Shown here: positions 22,401-34,949 of the stretch, one piece after another
Layout of the letters: each line of letters starts with the position of its first letter
How positions within the stretch are numbered: the first letter of the stretch is position 1
Source: Cymbidium sinense
Lineage: Eukaryota; Streptophyta; Magnoliopsida; Asparagales; Orchidaceae
Direction: 5' to 3'
NCBI GenBank assembly: GCA_021442155.1
Contig: JAKCPB010000027.1
Location: forward strand, 62,001-126,000
Length of the DNA: 64,000 nucleotides
Translations under genes and position numbers: made by a program
The notes under the pieces: generated by a model
What the model was told of the DNA's origin: nothing
Database searches by the model: none
Seen by the model: the letters and a program-made list of their open reading frames with translations, nothing else

Positions 22401-25100
22401 AGATGGATCTTCACAACACACCTTTCCTGCAGATAGTGGAGCCAACATCCATCTAGCTAATCGTCATCAACACCAAGGAAGTTGGAGCTACTATACAATT
22501 TGGTAGCTTGGATTTCCTAGTGATCACTACTCAGCTCTGGCCACGCGAGATAATCATGCTCAATTTGCACATCAACAATAGTAATCCAAGTCTACCAAAG
22601 CTATCACTACTACTGAGGTTCCTCAAAAGAGAGCATCTATATTTGAAAGGTTGGGACATACAAGTCTCCATGAAGAGAGTTATAACTAGGCACAATTTTA
22701 GTGGTGCATGCAAATGGTACTTCCCTGACCTTGCCTTTTGCACAAGGCCGACATGATGTTGAAGCTTCCTCATATGGAGGAAAGCTAACTAGAAGACATA
22801 GGAGAAGAAGGAATGCTAAGCTATGAGCCCATCACTCTCACGCCCATGTGTTACATAGCTTTACAACTAGAAGTGAGTATTCCACCCATAATAAATTGAA
22901 AATTTAAAATGGGTAAAAAAAGGAATAGCTCTCTTGGTGACATTAAGTAGTCTTTTTGGGCTCAACAATAAACCCAACCCTCGGGAAGAAACATCCGAAA
23001 CTCTATCGCTCAGTACATAGAGTTTTAAAAGTTGTAAAAGAACAACGCTTATGAAAAGAGATATCAAAGGTCAATTACCAGAAGCTAATAATGCTTCACT
23101 ACAATTAGTGGTAGTAAGAACTCGAAGCATTATAAACAAGCCCGGTGAACATCGTGACATCAACATTCAAGAATCTGTATCAAGGTCCCAGAAGGAAAAC
23201 AAATCCAAAAGCCAAATCCTCAAGAAAAGTGACCATAGAAAGGCATAAAGCCATGACATCCAATTTGCATATTCAAAGATTCACGATGATAGGGTCCAAC
23301 AGAATGGGTTTAAAAAAATTTTATAATCAATGAGGCTCATGCGGTTGACACCCGGAGAATCCTCTAGGGAATCCCATCACCAACCTAAATGATCTTCTCA
23401 AGAAGATGTGAATTTTGATAGTAACACTTTGATTAAGGAGATGTTCATCCCACACTCTAAGCCTAAAATTAGATGGAGATGCGAGATGAGATAAGGCCGC
23501 AAGAAGAAGAGTAAGATGAAGAAGATATCATGGGGTAGAGGTGGTGTATAAGGTATACACATTGGAGAACCCGGTGTAATGCGATAGTATGGATCTAGGC
23601 ATCATGGGCACCCTCTATCTACAATGAAGAACTAGCATAAGGTCAAATAGAAGTGATACCTTTTAGTTCCTCCTCTTGATGAGTAAGAAGAGGAACAAGA
23701 AGAAGAAGATAACATGATATTGATACTACTAGGCTTACTCGTGTAAAGGAAAATACAACGATAGATGAAAGTGAAGGATAAAGAGATCTCGGTTAAATTA
23801 AAAGATGAATCGATGATGATGCGAGATGAATCTCATGATGCAAATGATGCAAAGGAACACGTAGCACACCGCCTTCCTCTAGCCAATCATCCAACAACCG
23901 CTACACCCATCAATCCACCAATTGAACAAGCATTGTAGACCTCAAGCACAAAGTGCTAATGAGGGTAGAAAATGAAGTCAATTAATTGATTTCTCAACCA
24001 TACGGTTTGAAACCATCATAAGTAAAAAATCTAAGTTGTCATAGTTGAGAACTGGTGAACATGGTCACCCATACCCAGAATATGATTATGTGTCATATCC
24101 TAAAGGTTACTCGATGTCAAAATTCCACTCATTTGGCGACACGGTAACCCCAAGTAACACCTAGGATAATTTAAAGTAACTTACGGTAACACTTGGGGCA
24201 ATGGCGTATTGTTGTTTTCTAGTTCATTAGCGACTTAACTTCATCTACTTTGTATGGCATCGAGTTGTCAAATGACTCGTTAAGACATTCATTGAGTTGG
24301 AGTCAATGTTCATTAAAATATTTTCCAGTGTAGTTGAAAAGACTAATATTGTTGACCTCACCTTGGAGAAAAGAAAGAAAGATGAGTCGCTAAATACATA
24401 ACTCGTTGGCACAACATGAGTATGAAGTCGAGAAACTTGAAGAGGAACATGCAATTCGGTTGTTAATGGGCAACATTGATGATAAAAGACATACTATTTA
24501 TGAATGGCTTCCATCACCACCTTCAATAACTGCTTGATCAGTGGCAAAATTTGAAAAGTTGAACCTTTCCAAGCTTGAAAGCCATTCGGAAAAGAACAAA
24601 GAAAGGGAAGTTCTCGAATCAAGAAGAAGGGAATCTCACACTACTTCATACAATTTAAATAGAGGAAAAGCAACCTATAATGCAAATAAGGGAAATAACC
24701 CATTTATTTTGAAGAAAAGATCAAACAACTCTTCAATTCTCAACCAAGTTAGTTCTTCTTGAGGCAATGATAAACCCAAAACTTTTCGTAATGATGAGCA
24801 CCCAAGGTAATCATTAGGAGATAATGATCGAATGCATCCATCTCTTAAGGACAAAATGAATAAAGAATACTCTTTTAAAAGAGAAAGTGTAGCTAAACTA
24901 TTCGACAATCACTCAAAGCGGGGTTGGAGTTGCCAAAATGTAAAAGACCAAGAGTCGGATGAACCGGTAGTCCAAATTACTGTCCATATCATCGCAGGCT
25001 AGCCACTATAAACTATTGTTATGTATTCAAATCGTTGGAAAGGAAGCACATCAAGGGTGAACTCATGCTATCCAATAGTGTTCTTATTCACCCAAAGAAA
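22401..25100 (+). pseudogene. Element A gag region (decayed)
   Basis: The region runs on from a possible start near 22403 and is broken by many stops and frameshifts. At 22610-22660 a frame reads 'KRASIFERLG'-like residues, a Ser/Val-Phe-x-Arg-Leu-Gly motif repeated in gag linkers of plant Ty3/Gypsy elements. From about 24090 a frame reads 'YPKGYSMSKFHSF', like the start of the retrotransposon gag domain. Positions 24890-25085 encode a run ending 'NYCPYH...YCYVFKSL', similar to the zinc-knuckle-like gag tail of this group. The longest intact piece is the 73-codon frame 24541-24762. No functional capsid protein is possible. Confidence 0.5.
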
Positions 25101-26630
25101 GAATCTACAAAGGTAGTTACATCCTCATTCATGCCCCGATAGAAAAATAAAACAAAAGAAAAAGAGTTGGGGTGATAAATAGGAGGCGTCTCAAAGAAAA
25201 TTATAAAGATGTTGAAACAATTAGAAGGCATTCCAGCATAGATGGAAATCATCATTTGAGTCAGAATAAAAGTGAAGGCAAGGTCTATATCAAAAGATTC
25301 GCTCTTCAAAGGCAATCCAAGGTGATTGGCACCCTCGACCAACCCATTCGAACCTTCCAAAACTCTCAAAAGACTAGCCAAATAAAGAAGATAAAGAAAA
25401 ATCCACAACCTAAAAGATTATTAACAATCTTGAAGAATATCAATAACCGACAAGACAACCAATTAAGCTTGTTGATTTCATGTCAAGATTCCAAATTATT
25501 GAAATAAATAATGAAGGAGATGATGAGGAAGAATCTCATTTTGTAGAAGTCTACCAAATTATCTCGGTGTCCTTGGATACTCCCAAGAGTTCACTTCTTC
25601 AAGAAAATTCAAGAAGAGGAACCACTAACGATGTGGCATTCATATCTGCGATGGTGAAGCAACAGATGATAACTCAAAAAAGAATTTGTGCTTTTGAAGG
25701 AAGATGAGTCAATCTTCAATATATGATGAGGGGCATAAAATTAGAAAGTGATTGAATTCTCCATCAAATCCTCTAGCATAAATGATGATTCAAGGGATGT
25801 TTCTTTAAAAGAATCTAAGCTAGATAAGTAGCCCGGTCTTTGTTAAGAAGTAGCAAGATGTTGTCATCATCATAAAACAAAGGAACACCAAATAAAGGTA
25901 AAGACAAGAATATAGAAGTTAATGAAAATATCATTCCTAAAGATCCAAAGAAGAAGTCTACGTGGATCAAGGAATCGATTATAACATCATGTCATACTTG
26001 AGGAAGATCTCTACATAATTGAGTGTGTATGAGGCCCTCTTGATGTCATAAGATCTTTTGAAACCTTAATTTAGGCTCTTAAGAATCCAAAGAAATATGA
26101 AGAGTACTTCATCGAGCGTGTATCATTGAAGTATTATAATCTCAAGACCTTCTAACGATCACCTTCTCAGAAATATCTTATGCTCGAACATCGTAACACA
26201 ATCATCCATTATTTGTCTCTTGGAGAGCGATGATATCATAGTCAATTGAATTCATCCAAGTTCTTGTCAATCTCATGAGTCTTGAGCATAGAAAAGATTG
26301 TCTCGATATTCAACATCTAGGACAAGACAAATTGATGATCCACTACTTCAATAAAAAGGGCAAAAGACTCTCGAATCTTTTGCCTTACCACTAAGATTCG
26401 TGGAACTTTACACATAAGCAAAATTCCATGTCATTGATCGACAACTCATTCATGACCTTGTTGGGTCATCTTTGGCTACATGAGTATGGAATAGCCTCAT
26501 TTATTTTCACCAATGCATGAAATACATAAGAAGAAGAACAGAATTCCCGGCAATCTTTAGCCATTTGCAATCCATGAATCTAAAATCTATGAAGATGCAA
26601 AATATTATTTGTTGAAGGAGCCCAGCCTCC
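25101..26630 (+). pseudogene. Element A gag-protease linker and aspartic protease remnant
   Basis: Two short open pieces (25172-25507 and 25480-25707) overlap in different frames and are rich in charged residues. From about 25965 a frame reads 'DYNIMSYLRKIST' followed by 'LSVYEALLMS', the segment that precedes the protease in this group. Near 26420-26530 remnants of the protease C-terminal half appear: a 'KFHVID' block, then a degraded counterpart of 'LLGRPWIH', then 'HQCMKYI'. The catalytic Asp-Ser/Thr-Gly triplet expected near 26260 is not recognisable. Multiple stops and indels make it nonfunctional. Confidence 0.5.
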
Positions 26631-27479
26631 ACAACCCAAGGCTTCTACTTCAAATCGCAAAATAATCCAAATAAGTGAAGAAGGAAAAAGGAAGAAAAAA
26701 GGCAATCGACACTTCTTAAAGCAACTAGTGCATCACGAGTTGAAATGGCTAGTCCCTCATCGGGTAGTGACGGAAAAAGAAGAGGATGATCCTCTTGTTG
26801 AGCCTAAGGGAGTAAATAAGTCTCTAGTGAAAGAAAGATGAAATTTAGAGTACTTAGACCACGATTATGATTCGAATCTACTTATGAAAGTGAAGTTTAA
26901 TGTATCTCTTCAAGAAGGATGAGACCTATTGATATTAGAAGATTCATTATTGATCATCCCGTTCCTTTCAATATTTTAAAGAAATCACTCCACGAGAGGT
27001 CCACATTGTTGAAAAGTTAAAGACTTTCAATATGCCTCCCTTGCTTGCAAGTGATGAACATGGAATTTCATTCTACAAGTTTGAGGAGTGCTACCACCAA
27101 GATTCTAATTGGCTCATATAATTTGATGGATCTAATGATATGGTGCCAACTAGAATGACAAGGTATTATCCTCCAAAGATCCATAAGATGATGCACAAAT
27201 TAGGGTTGATGTTAGACTAATAAGTGGTGAGCTTACCTTTTGACACCCATGGAATTTGAAAAGTCAACAAACCCTTCGAAAGTATGAAGGTCATACATCT
27301 AAAAGTCTTGGATACGTCACTTAGGCATCGTCGAAGGGCTTGTTACACAATAATAGAAAATGAAGTTGAGATTGAAACTGAAAATGAACATAACCTTTAT
27401 GAGGTTTACCTATCAAATGATGAAGAAGTAGAAGCCAAGCCTAAGAGCTTGAAGATGGTGGACAAATACCTATCATGGA

Positions 27480-28860
27480 TGAACTAAAAGAAATCAACTT
27501 GGGAATAGAGGATGATCCCTAACTTTGTTGCCATTCTTTCGATGAAAAAGTTGAAGAAATAAAAGCTTTACTATGCAAATTTAGGGACAACTTTTCTTGG
27601 ACATATTCAAAAATAGCACCTTATCCCCTAAGGTGGAAGTTCACAAACTCACCATTAAGCTAGATGTAATGCACGTTAAGCAAGCTCATAGGTGAATGAG
27701 GTTAGAGATTGTTGAATAGATAATTATAAAACTAAAAGTTGGTTGAAGGGCATCATCCAAGAGGAGAAGTATGGAGATTGGATAGTCATCATTGTCCCGT
27801 TAAGAAGAAGAATGGTCAAATCGTATCTTCATTGACTTTAGGACCTAAATAAGGATTGCCCAAAAGATGACTTTTCACTTCAAATATCGAACTATTAGTG
27901 GACAATACTTCTAACGACCTATTCTCATTCATGGATGGATCATTGGGATACAATCAAATCAAGATGGCTCCTAAAGATGAGAAGCACATATTATTTAGAC
28001 ACTAATTAGTATATATACTACAGTTATGCCCTTCATTAAAGAATGCTAGAGCTACATATCGAAGTCCATGACATGCATCTTGATGAGTTAATTCATCGAA
28101 AGTAGAATGCTAAGTCGATGACCTCGACATTAAAAGCATAGATCGAGAAGATCATTTTGATGATCTAAGGATGGTCTTTGAAAGAATTAGATAGTATTAT
28201 ATCAAGATGAATCCTCTTAAATGTGCATTTGGGGTTTCATCTTGAAAGTTCCTTGGCTACATGGTGCGCATAGAGGAATTGAGATTGACTCTAATAAAAT
28301 CAAAGCGATAGTGGATATGCCGCCAAAGAATCTTCATCGACTTCATTGACAAGAACATTTGGCATTCATCCGGTTTTATATCAAATCTGGTGTCAACCAT
28401 TTGCTAAATTGATGAAGAAGAATGCACCATTTAAATGGGACGATGATGAATGTGAAGAAGCATTCAATAGAATCAAAAGATATTTGTTGAATTCACCAAT
28501 ACTTGTAGTGCCAATCTAGAAAGCCCCTCATCTCGATTTTACGGTACATTAGAAGAATCTCTCGAGCATTGCTTACACATCCCAATGAAGAAGAAGGCAA
28601 AATATGTTGTATTATATCGGTCAAAGATTGATATGAGTGGCAAAGTACTCTCCGATCGAAGCATTATTTTACACTAATCTTCATTTGAAGCTTTGACATT
28701 ACATGTTATCACATAAGATAACATTCATCTCAAAGACGATTTGTTAAAGTTCTTGATAACATGACCGGTATTGATAGGTCGGTTTTGGCATGATGGCATT
28801 CTATTATAGTTTGATATTACATATGTATCTCAAAGTTATAAAGGGGAAAATACTAGAAGA
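27480..28860 (+). pseudogene. Element A reverse transcriptase (decayed)
   Basis: RT of a Ty3/Gypsy element. A 67-codon open piece (27284-27487) leads in, followed by 'DELKEINLG'. Then come 'LLCKFRDNFSWTYSK' (about 27570), 'VKKKNGQI' (about 27800), 'FMDGSLGYNQIKMAPKDE' (27925-27985), a degraded palm motif, and 'REDHFDDLRMVFERI' (about 28135-28190). The catalytic Y-V-D-D is present as stop-V-D-D at 28111-28122, the tyrosine codon having become TAA. Downstream 'NPLKCAFGVSS' (about 28208) and 'KFLGYMVR' are readable, then 'FISNL' and 'FDITYVSQ' (about 28810). Several frameshifts are needed to read across. No active enzyme is possible. Confidence 0.75.
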
Positions 28861-28899
28861 TTTTCTTGATGTGCATCATATCTAGTAGATTAGTAGTTA

Positions 28900-29340
28900 A
28901 TGATGATTTACGATGAGCAGATCTTGCTTATCCATAAAAGAAATGAGATCAGAAATATATTTTAATGGTGCATCATCTATTAAGCCCACCCCAAATCTAC
29001 CAAAAGAAAGTCGGTGTTGTCCTCATCTTCATAACATCGGAAGGTGGTATATTGAGACATTCATACGATAACAGAACCAACAATGAAGTTGATATAAGGC
29101 ATTAGTTGCGCCTCAAAGAAGTTGTTCTTATCTTCATCTAAAATCTAAGGATCTTTAGTGACTCTCAATTGGTGATCAACCAAGTATTGGAGTCTACAAA
29201 ATTAATAAGTTTGAATTGGCGTACTATCATGGCGAGTGCTTGAGCTCATGAAATAAATTTTAAAGTTAAACTAGCCCAAGTTTCTTGATTAAAGAATAGA
29301 AAAGATTGTTTAGCCAAGCTAGCAAAGAAATGAGAACATG
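28900..29340 (+). pseudogene. Element A RNase H remnant
   Basis: Fragments match the Ty3/Gypsy RNase H order: a 'PTPNLPKE' stretch near 28990 that usually follows the 'YFDGA' strand, an 'ITEPT' remnant near 29065, and 'LSIGDQPS'-like residues near 29165 at the place of the 'FSDSQLV' strand. The catalytic acidic residues cannot all be placed because the frame shifts repeatedly. It lies between the RT and integrase remnants in the normal order. Confidence 0.45.
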
Positions 29341-29839
29341 GAATGACGATGATGTGTTGATTGAAGTGTCCTCTCATCGAAGTTCTAACCAAGAAATCTA
29401 TATTTCCCATAGGTAGAGGGACATCAAACTCAAGCCGACAAAAAGTAATTCAAATTGCTCCTCACTCTCCTAAAGAATAACAAGTACAAGAGATAGAAAA
29501 ACTCAAAAGTACTACAAAGAAATTATGTGAAGCTTTCATAATGGAAGAGCTTGATGATTGGAGGCAACCCTTCATCAATTATTTCTAGGAAAGCAAATTG
29601 TCGATAATAAATCACTAGCCATGCAAATTACAAAAGGATCCTATGATATGACGTATGACACATTGTACCATAGATCCTTTGAACAAATATGGTTGTGATG
29701 CTTAGGGACGGATGAAGCCAACAAAGTTATGTTTAAAATTCATGGACTTTGTGGGGCACATCAATCACGCTCCTAAAATGGCGGTGAAAATTAAGAGAAT
29801 AGGATATTATTGACCATCAATGGTGAAAGCGCATAGGTC

Positions 29840-30777
29840 ATGCTAAGAGATGTCATGAATGCCAAGTCCACGGGAATCTCATTCATCAACCTCAAATCTT
29901 CTACAACAAATAATAGCACATAAAGCTTTCAAAAGTTAGGGCATAGATATAATTGGGATTGATCATCCATCATCAATTGGACATTGATTCATTTTAGTAG
30001 CTACTAACTACTTCTCCAAGTGGGTTGAAGCCTCCATTTAAGGAAGTCATTACTTATCGAGTAGTTGAATTCTTCATGAACAATATTGTCTATAGATTGA
30101 GTGCCACAATGAATCATCTTAGACAATAATTCAGCCTTCAAGAGTGCAAAGATATACATATTCGATCGACACAAAATCGATTGGCGGTATTCATTAATCT
30201 ACAATCCAAGGGCTAATGGTTTGGCATAGGCTTTCAATAAAACCCTAGTGAAGTTTCTCAAAAGATTCTCATGAAGAATAAAAGAGAGTGACACACTAAA
30301 ATGATATAAGCACTGGGCATATAGAACAATATATAAAATGCCGACCAAAGCCACACCTTATACTCTAATATTTGGAATTGAAGTTGTTCTACCTAGAAGT
30401 TGAGCTACCATCACTTGAAGTGGCTATCCAATTCAATCTTACTTAAGATGAGAATGCTTATCGTGAAGTGAAAGAGTTGGATGCACTTAACGAGTTAAAC
30501 TCCAAGCTTAATAAAGTTTAGAAAGTTATCGAGCGAGAATGTCAAAAGCATTCAATAGTTGAGTACATCTCGGAACATTCCAAAAGATGAATTGGTTCTA
30601 GTGTTGAGAAGGTCAATCATCCCTCATTGCAAGATAGATGGTAAATTTAAAGCTAACTAGGAAGGTCCTTACATCATAAAGAAGGTGTATGAAGGGAGTC
30701 TACCGGTTTATTGACAAGAATGGTTAACATTGAAGCCACCAATCAATGGTCGATGTCTCAAGAAATATTATAATTGA
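29840..30777 (+). pseudogene. Element A integrase and pol C-terminus (decayed)
   Basis: The DDE integrase is recognisable. A zinc-finger region 'KRCHECQVHGN' appears at about 29848-29880. The core block 'GIDIIGI' (about 29945) carries the first Asp, followed by 'FILVATNYFSKWVEA' (about 29990-30035). A 'DNNSAFKS' block (about 30123) carries the second Asp. The third catalytic block reads ANGLA-stop-AFNKTL, with TAG at 30227-30229 exactly where the catalytic Glu should be. Further on are 'VELPSLEVAI' (about 30405) and the pol terminus 'INGRCLKKYYN' with a stop at 30775-30777. This well-placed end shows element A's pol runs to its natural C-terminus. No 3' LTR of element A follows. Confidence 0.75.
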
Positions 30778-30840
30778 CTTTGGATAAGTATATAAATACT
30801 TAAATGAATCTTGCACTAGTAAGGCTTTCATGCCAAATAC
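30778..30840 (+). other. 63-bp junction between element A pol end and element B gag
   Basis: This AT-rich segment ('ggataagtatataaatac') follows the pol stop of element A. Element B gag homology resumes right after it. There is no room for a polypurine tract and 3' LTR of element A, so these were lost or never present at this place. Confidence 0.5.
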
Positions 30841-31170
30841 ACATGTAGCCTCCATTGCCACCTCCTATTCCACTACCACGGCCTCCCTGACCACCACCAC
30901 TACCACAATAGCTACTCAATAGTTGTATCCATATCCGCCTCCAAGTATCTATTTTCCACCTACTCTTATAAAAAAAATTAAGCAAACCATACTCATTCAA
31001 GAAGGAGGTAGTCGAAGATCTTCAAGAATCTCTTGAAGAAGCATGATTTTAGCTACGGGCCTAAGAAGTTAGAGGAAGTCGGGGGTGATGATCCTAGCTA
31101 CCCCCTATTACATGTTAGGCATGTCTTAGAGGATTGCATTACCTACAAAGATTGGCATCAATGCGCTTCA
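30841..31170 (+). pseudogene. Element B gag fragment, repeated piece
   Basis: This is a near copy of 18827-19150. It shares the Pro-rich linker ('ccatatccgcctccaagtat' and the following 'ctattttccacctactctta'), the 'cattcaagaaggaggtagtcg' run and 'catgtcttagaggattgcat'. One frame reads 'LRYGPKKLEEVGGDD' and then 'HVLEDCITYKDWHQ', the gag tail before the protease region. Beyond 31150 it continues into material with no match at the first copy, where element A starts. Stops interrupt every frame. Confidence 0.6.
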
Positions 31171-32650
31171 AGTCGAGCAATAATTATCCCCAAAGAATAG
31201 TTAGTAGAATAACCATCTAATTTTATTAGAGAAATCCTTGGGGATACATCCGATCCTCTCAAGACAAAAGAAGTTTGGAATATTTCTTTATCTGACCTCT
31301 AAAAAAATCATTTCTAAATTCAAGGAACTTTCTCTGCAGTGCCCGGATTAGCTCAAACCTACAACACCAAGAATGATTTGCTAGTTGTGATGGACAACTT
31401 CGAGGAGGGTGGAAGCCCATCAACAATAACAACTACCTCACTTGCTCACGGATAGATCCATTATCACAACCATCATCCAGTCCAGCACTCCTTCCATTAT
31501 TTCACTACCACATCTACCGCTCCTCCACCTCTAGCAAGAGCATTATATCTGGATGAGGCACCAAATCCCTCGTCCACTTACTTTACTTTTTTTATTATGT
31601 ACCTCCTCCAAAATTAAAGAAATCAATAAAGAAATTTTATTTCACTTACATCTTTTATACTTATAATGTTCTTATTGAGTTTATTCCTATAGAAAGTACT
31701 TCAAGTCAAAGAAATAATAATTTTGATCAATCCCAACATGATTCAAAAATGGTGCGTCCTTTTCTAATCAATCGATTCATCTCTTGAGATTGACTTGGAG
31801 TCATCACCTCGAGGATCCTTTAGGAGAAGCTGTAGGTATACCCATGAATAGGTAGAACTTACCATAAATCCCTCATTCCAAGAAGTCCAAGTCAAGCTCC
31901 ACCAGTTGCAAAGTTCTACCTCCTAGGGTAGCACCTCGTGATAAGGGTAAATAGGTCATTGGTTCTCTTGAGCGGATAGCCCCTCCACAAGATGCTAAAT
32001 CTATGGATATGCTTATGGAGAATCAGTCCAAAGTTGATTACAATGTCCTTGCACATCTTAGAAAGTTTCCCACTAAGTTAAGCATATATGATGCCCTTGT
32101 CTTATCCAAAGAGATGAGGGAAACCATAATTAAAGCCTTGCTTGATCCGAGATATATTGCAACTAAAGAGGAAGCATGCCATTTAAAGGAGATCCCTGAG
32201 TCACATTTAGCAATGAAGATTTATTTCTAGAATGATCGAGTCATCCTCTCCTATAGTGGATGTTGGCAAATTTAGGCTATCCTTGAGTTTTCCTATAAGT
32301 TTAAGAACCCTTACTTAAGGACATCTCTCTAACTCCATTGAAAGGATTCAATGAATAAGGTGAGAGGGCCTTAGGCTCCATAGTGTTGCCCTTAGAGATA
32401 GATGATTAGAAGATTGAAACCAAGTTTCACAAATAGACTCGATACATCTTTTGCTTTGCTTGGGAGACCATGGATACATGGGAACAACATGGTTCCATTC
32501 TCTTTATATTAGTGTATCAAGTTCACGAGAGGTGGAATAAAGTATTGTATCAAATGAGATCTTAAGCTCTTTGCACGGTTCATAGATTGGGATATATGAG
32601 GATGCGACTACTACCTCCCTAAGATACAAAATGTCTATTCTAGTTAGTTT
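31171..32650 (+). pseudogene. Element B gag-protease region (decayed)
   Basis: Up to about 31990 this is a low-complexity linker with stops. The open piece 32003-32230 reads 'KVDYNVLAHLRKFPTKLSIY' followed by 'DALVLSKEMRETIIKALLDP', the characteristic pre-protease segment of plant Ty3/Gypsy polyproteins, then 'THLAMKI'-like wording. At 32310-32640 a shifting frame gives 'LTPLKGFNE', 'GSIVLPLEIDD', a degraded 'LLGRPWIHGNNMVP' (about 32455-32500), 'YQVHER' and 'LGYMRM', the C-terminal half of the aspartic protease. The catalytic Asp-Ser/Thr-Gly block expected around 32240-32300 is not recognisable. The gene is dead. Confidence 0.6.
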
Positions 32651-33590
32651 AGTCAAAATCCCAATGTGATATAAAAAGAAAGAGAAAAAGAAAGAAAAGA
32701 AAAAGAAAATAAAAGGGAGAAATAGACCTTAGGGAGGAAGTGGAGCTTCAAATTAGATTCCACCCACGGTTCATTAATCCATTCAAACATGAGTGGGATG
32801 ACCCAATCTCCACCAGGGGAGGAAGAAGCAAGTTGGGAGTCCCCGAGGTGGAAGACCTCCATACTTACCACCTACAAGGAGATTCATCCTAGCTACTAGG
32901 AGTACACCTATTATCCTCATGACTTAGATTCTAGTTCGATGATGAGTCTTATGTGGTTAACACACCGGCTCTTCTCTCTGATTCCTTTGGAGGTGACACT
33001 CAAGTTAGACAATGATGAATATTGGATTCCCAAACAAAGCATAAGTGTATCCAAGTCCTCATTATGTGAAACTATTGCATCAATTAGGAACCTTATTTAT
33101 AACCCCACTTTTGCACAAAAGTTGAGGGTTTGGTAGTTAAGGAGGCCCCTAAATCATGTGCGACCATGAAGATCTAGAGGTTCTATCTTGGAGCAACATC
33201 CTTAAGTCAAGAAGTTGATGTATAACTTGAGGATGATTCATATAAATAATTAATAGAATTTCTTTTGATTGGTATTCATCGTGTATTAACTTAGATAAGA
33301 AAGATTTAATCCCACATATATAATCTAAGCACATGTCATTACTTTGAAAAGATATAGAACAACAAATGCAAGAATTCTCAATCAAGATTAGACCAGCTTT
33401 GGCACAATAGGCCTAGTCAATGATGATAATTATTTCTTGGTCATCACCAATCATTTGGAATCTAATAAGTTCTTTTCAAATCACATTAACTCATATGAGG
33501 ATGTGTGCTTAGAAACTTCGATAATCTAGATGATTGCCAAGTCAAAGAAGCACCATCGAGTTTGAAGAAGAACTTAAGTCAACAAATGAT
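32651..33590 (+). other. Element B linker between protease and RT; no domain recognised
   Basis: This region includes an A/G-rich tract 'agaaagagaaaaagaaagaa' near 32676 and a 65-codon open piece (32939-33136). Neither matches a motif that could be recognised. In related plant elements this interval holds a poorly conserved linker. Several short antisense open frames here are by-products. Confidence 0.4.
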
Positions 33591-34900
33591 GAACTCAAAG
33601 AAATCAACTTAGGTCGCAGAAATCCACGCGACATACTTCAGTTCCTTATTGAATGAAACTAAAACCAATGACTTAGTTAGGCTACTCAGAGTTTAACGGC
33701 TTTGCATGGATTTATGAAGAAATGCCTAAATTGGCTCTTGACGTGGATCCATAAGGCGACACATCTTATGCTAACCATATCAAGCAAGTTCCTAGACACA
33801 TGCAATTTAACATTGAACAATATGTTATTTTTGAAGTCAAGAAACGATCGATGATGGTTTCATCTAAGAGAAAAATACTTCACCTAGTTGGCTAGTGTCA
33901 TCTCGTTAATAAAAAAGGCCAAATTTGCATATGCATCGATTTTAGGGATCTAAATAAGGCATGTCCAAAAGATGAATTTCCACTACCAATGAATTGATGT
34001 TGGACATTGCCTCATCTCATGCGTCTTCTCTTTTTGAATGATTCATATGGATATAACCAAATAAAGATGACACACGAAGATGAAAGAAACGCCTTTAGAA
34101 CCCATTCATTAATTGCTACAAGGTCATGCCTTTCGCCTTAAAATGTCGGTTATACATACCGGTCATGACTCAAATCTTTGGTGAATTCATTTATCACCAA
34201 GTCAAATGCTATGTCGATGATCTCATGGTCAAAAGCAAAGAAAAGGAAGACCATCTCCTTGACTTAAGAGTACTTTTGAGCAATTAAGATAATATAACCT
34301 TAAAGTGAACCCTCTAAAGTGTGCATCCAGTAGCTTCAAGAAATTTTCTTGGGTTCATTATCTAACACCATCAATTGAAATCAACTTGGAGAAGATTAAG
34401 CGATAATAGAAATTTCACCATTTAAAAGTTTAACTCAACTCAAATCATTCCAAGGGAGGTTGACGTATCTAAGATGTTTTATATCCAACCTATCAGTGGC
34501 TAACTATTTTCATCCGGTCAAGAAGGATGCTAGGTTCAATGGATGATCTGCTAGTGTGCCTTTGAGAGCATCAAGTAATAGCTAATGGCCAGTCTTAGCC
34601 ACCCCTATCCCAAGAAAATTGCTTAAACTCTACACTGCATTAGATGAATCTCTTGGTGCTTTATTGTCCCAAGCCAATGATGAAGAAAAGGTGAACGACT
34701 ATACTATCTCATCATCATCTAATCCTGAAAAAAAACTATCCACCCATTGAAAACATTTCTTAGCTTTAATCTCCTAAAAGCTATGACATTATATCCTTTC
34801 ATAAGGTAAACTTGATTTCTAGAATGAATTTGTAATATCTCATGACACTATTTACCCTATCTGCGGTTGGTACATTGGTCCATGATTTTGTCACAATTTG
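33591..34900 (+). pseudogene. Element B reverse transcriptase (decayed)
   Basis: The lead-in 'DELKEINLG' lies at about 33588-33615, then 'FNGFAWIYEEMPKLALDVDP' (about 33690-33750). The segments 'ASVISLIKKAKFAYAS' (about 33893) and 'NKACPKDEF' (about 33955) are frame-shifted forms of the conserved fingers region. A 'SYGYNQIKM' block is near 34045. The catalytic motif C-Y-V-D-D-L-M-V-K-S is intact, with Y-V-D-D at 34210-34221. 'NPLKCASSS' (about 34310), 'PTYQW' and 'LALDESLGALLSQANDE'-like residues (about 34640-34685) follow. Unlike element A the YVDD box survives, but stops and indels elsewhere prevent translation. Confidence 0.7.
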
Positions 34901-34949
34901 ATATCGCTTTTGTGCCCCTTCATGCTATGAAAGGACAAGCACTCATGAA

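Noticed and set aside
22508..22773. Overlapping open frames on both strands in element A gag
   Set aside because: Short pieces in the decayed gag region; the gag-like reading needs several frames, so neither frame is a separate gene.
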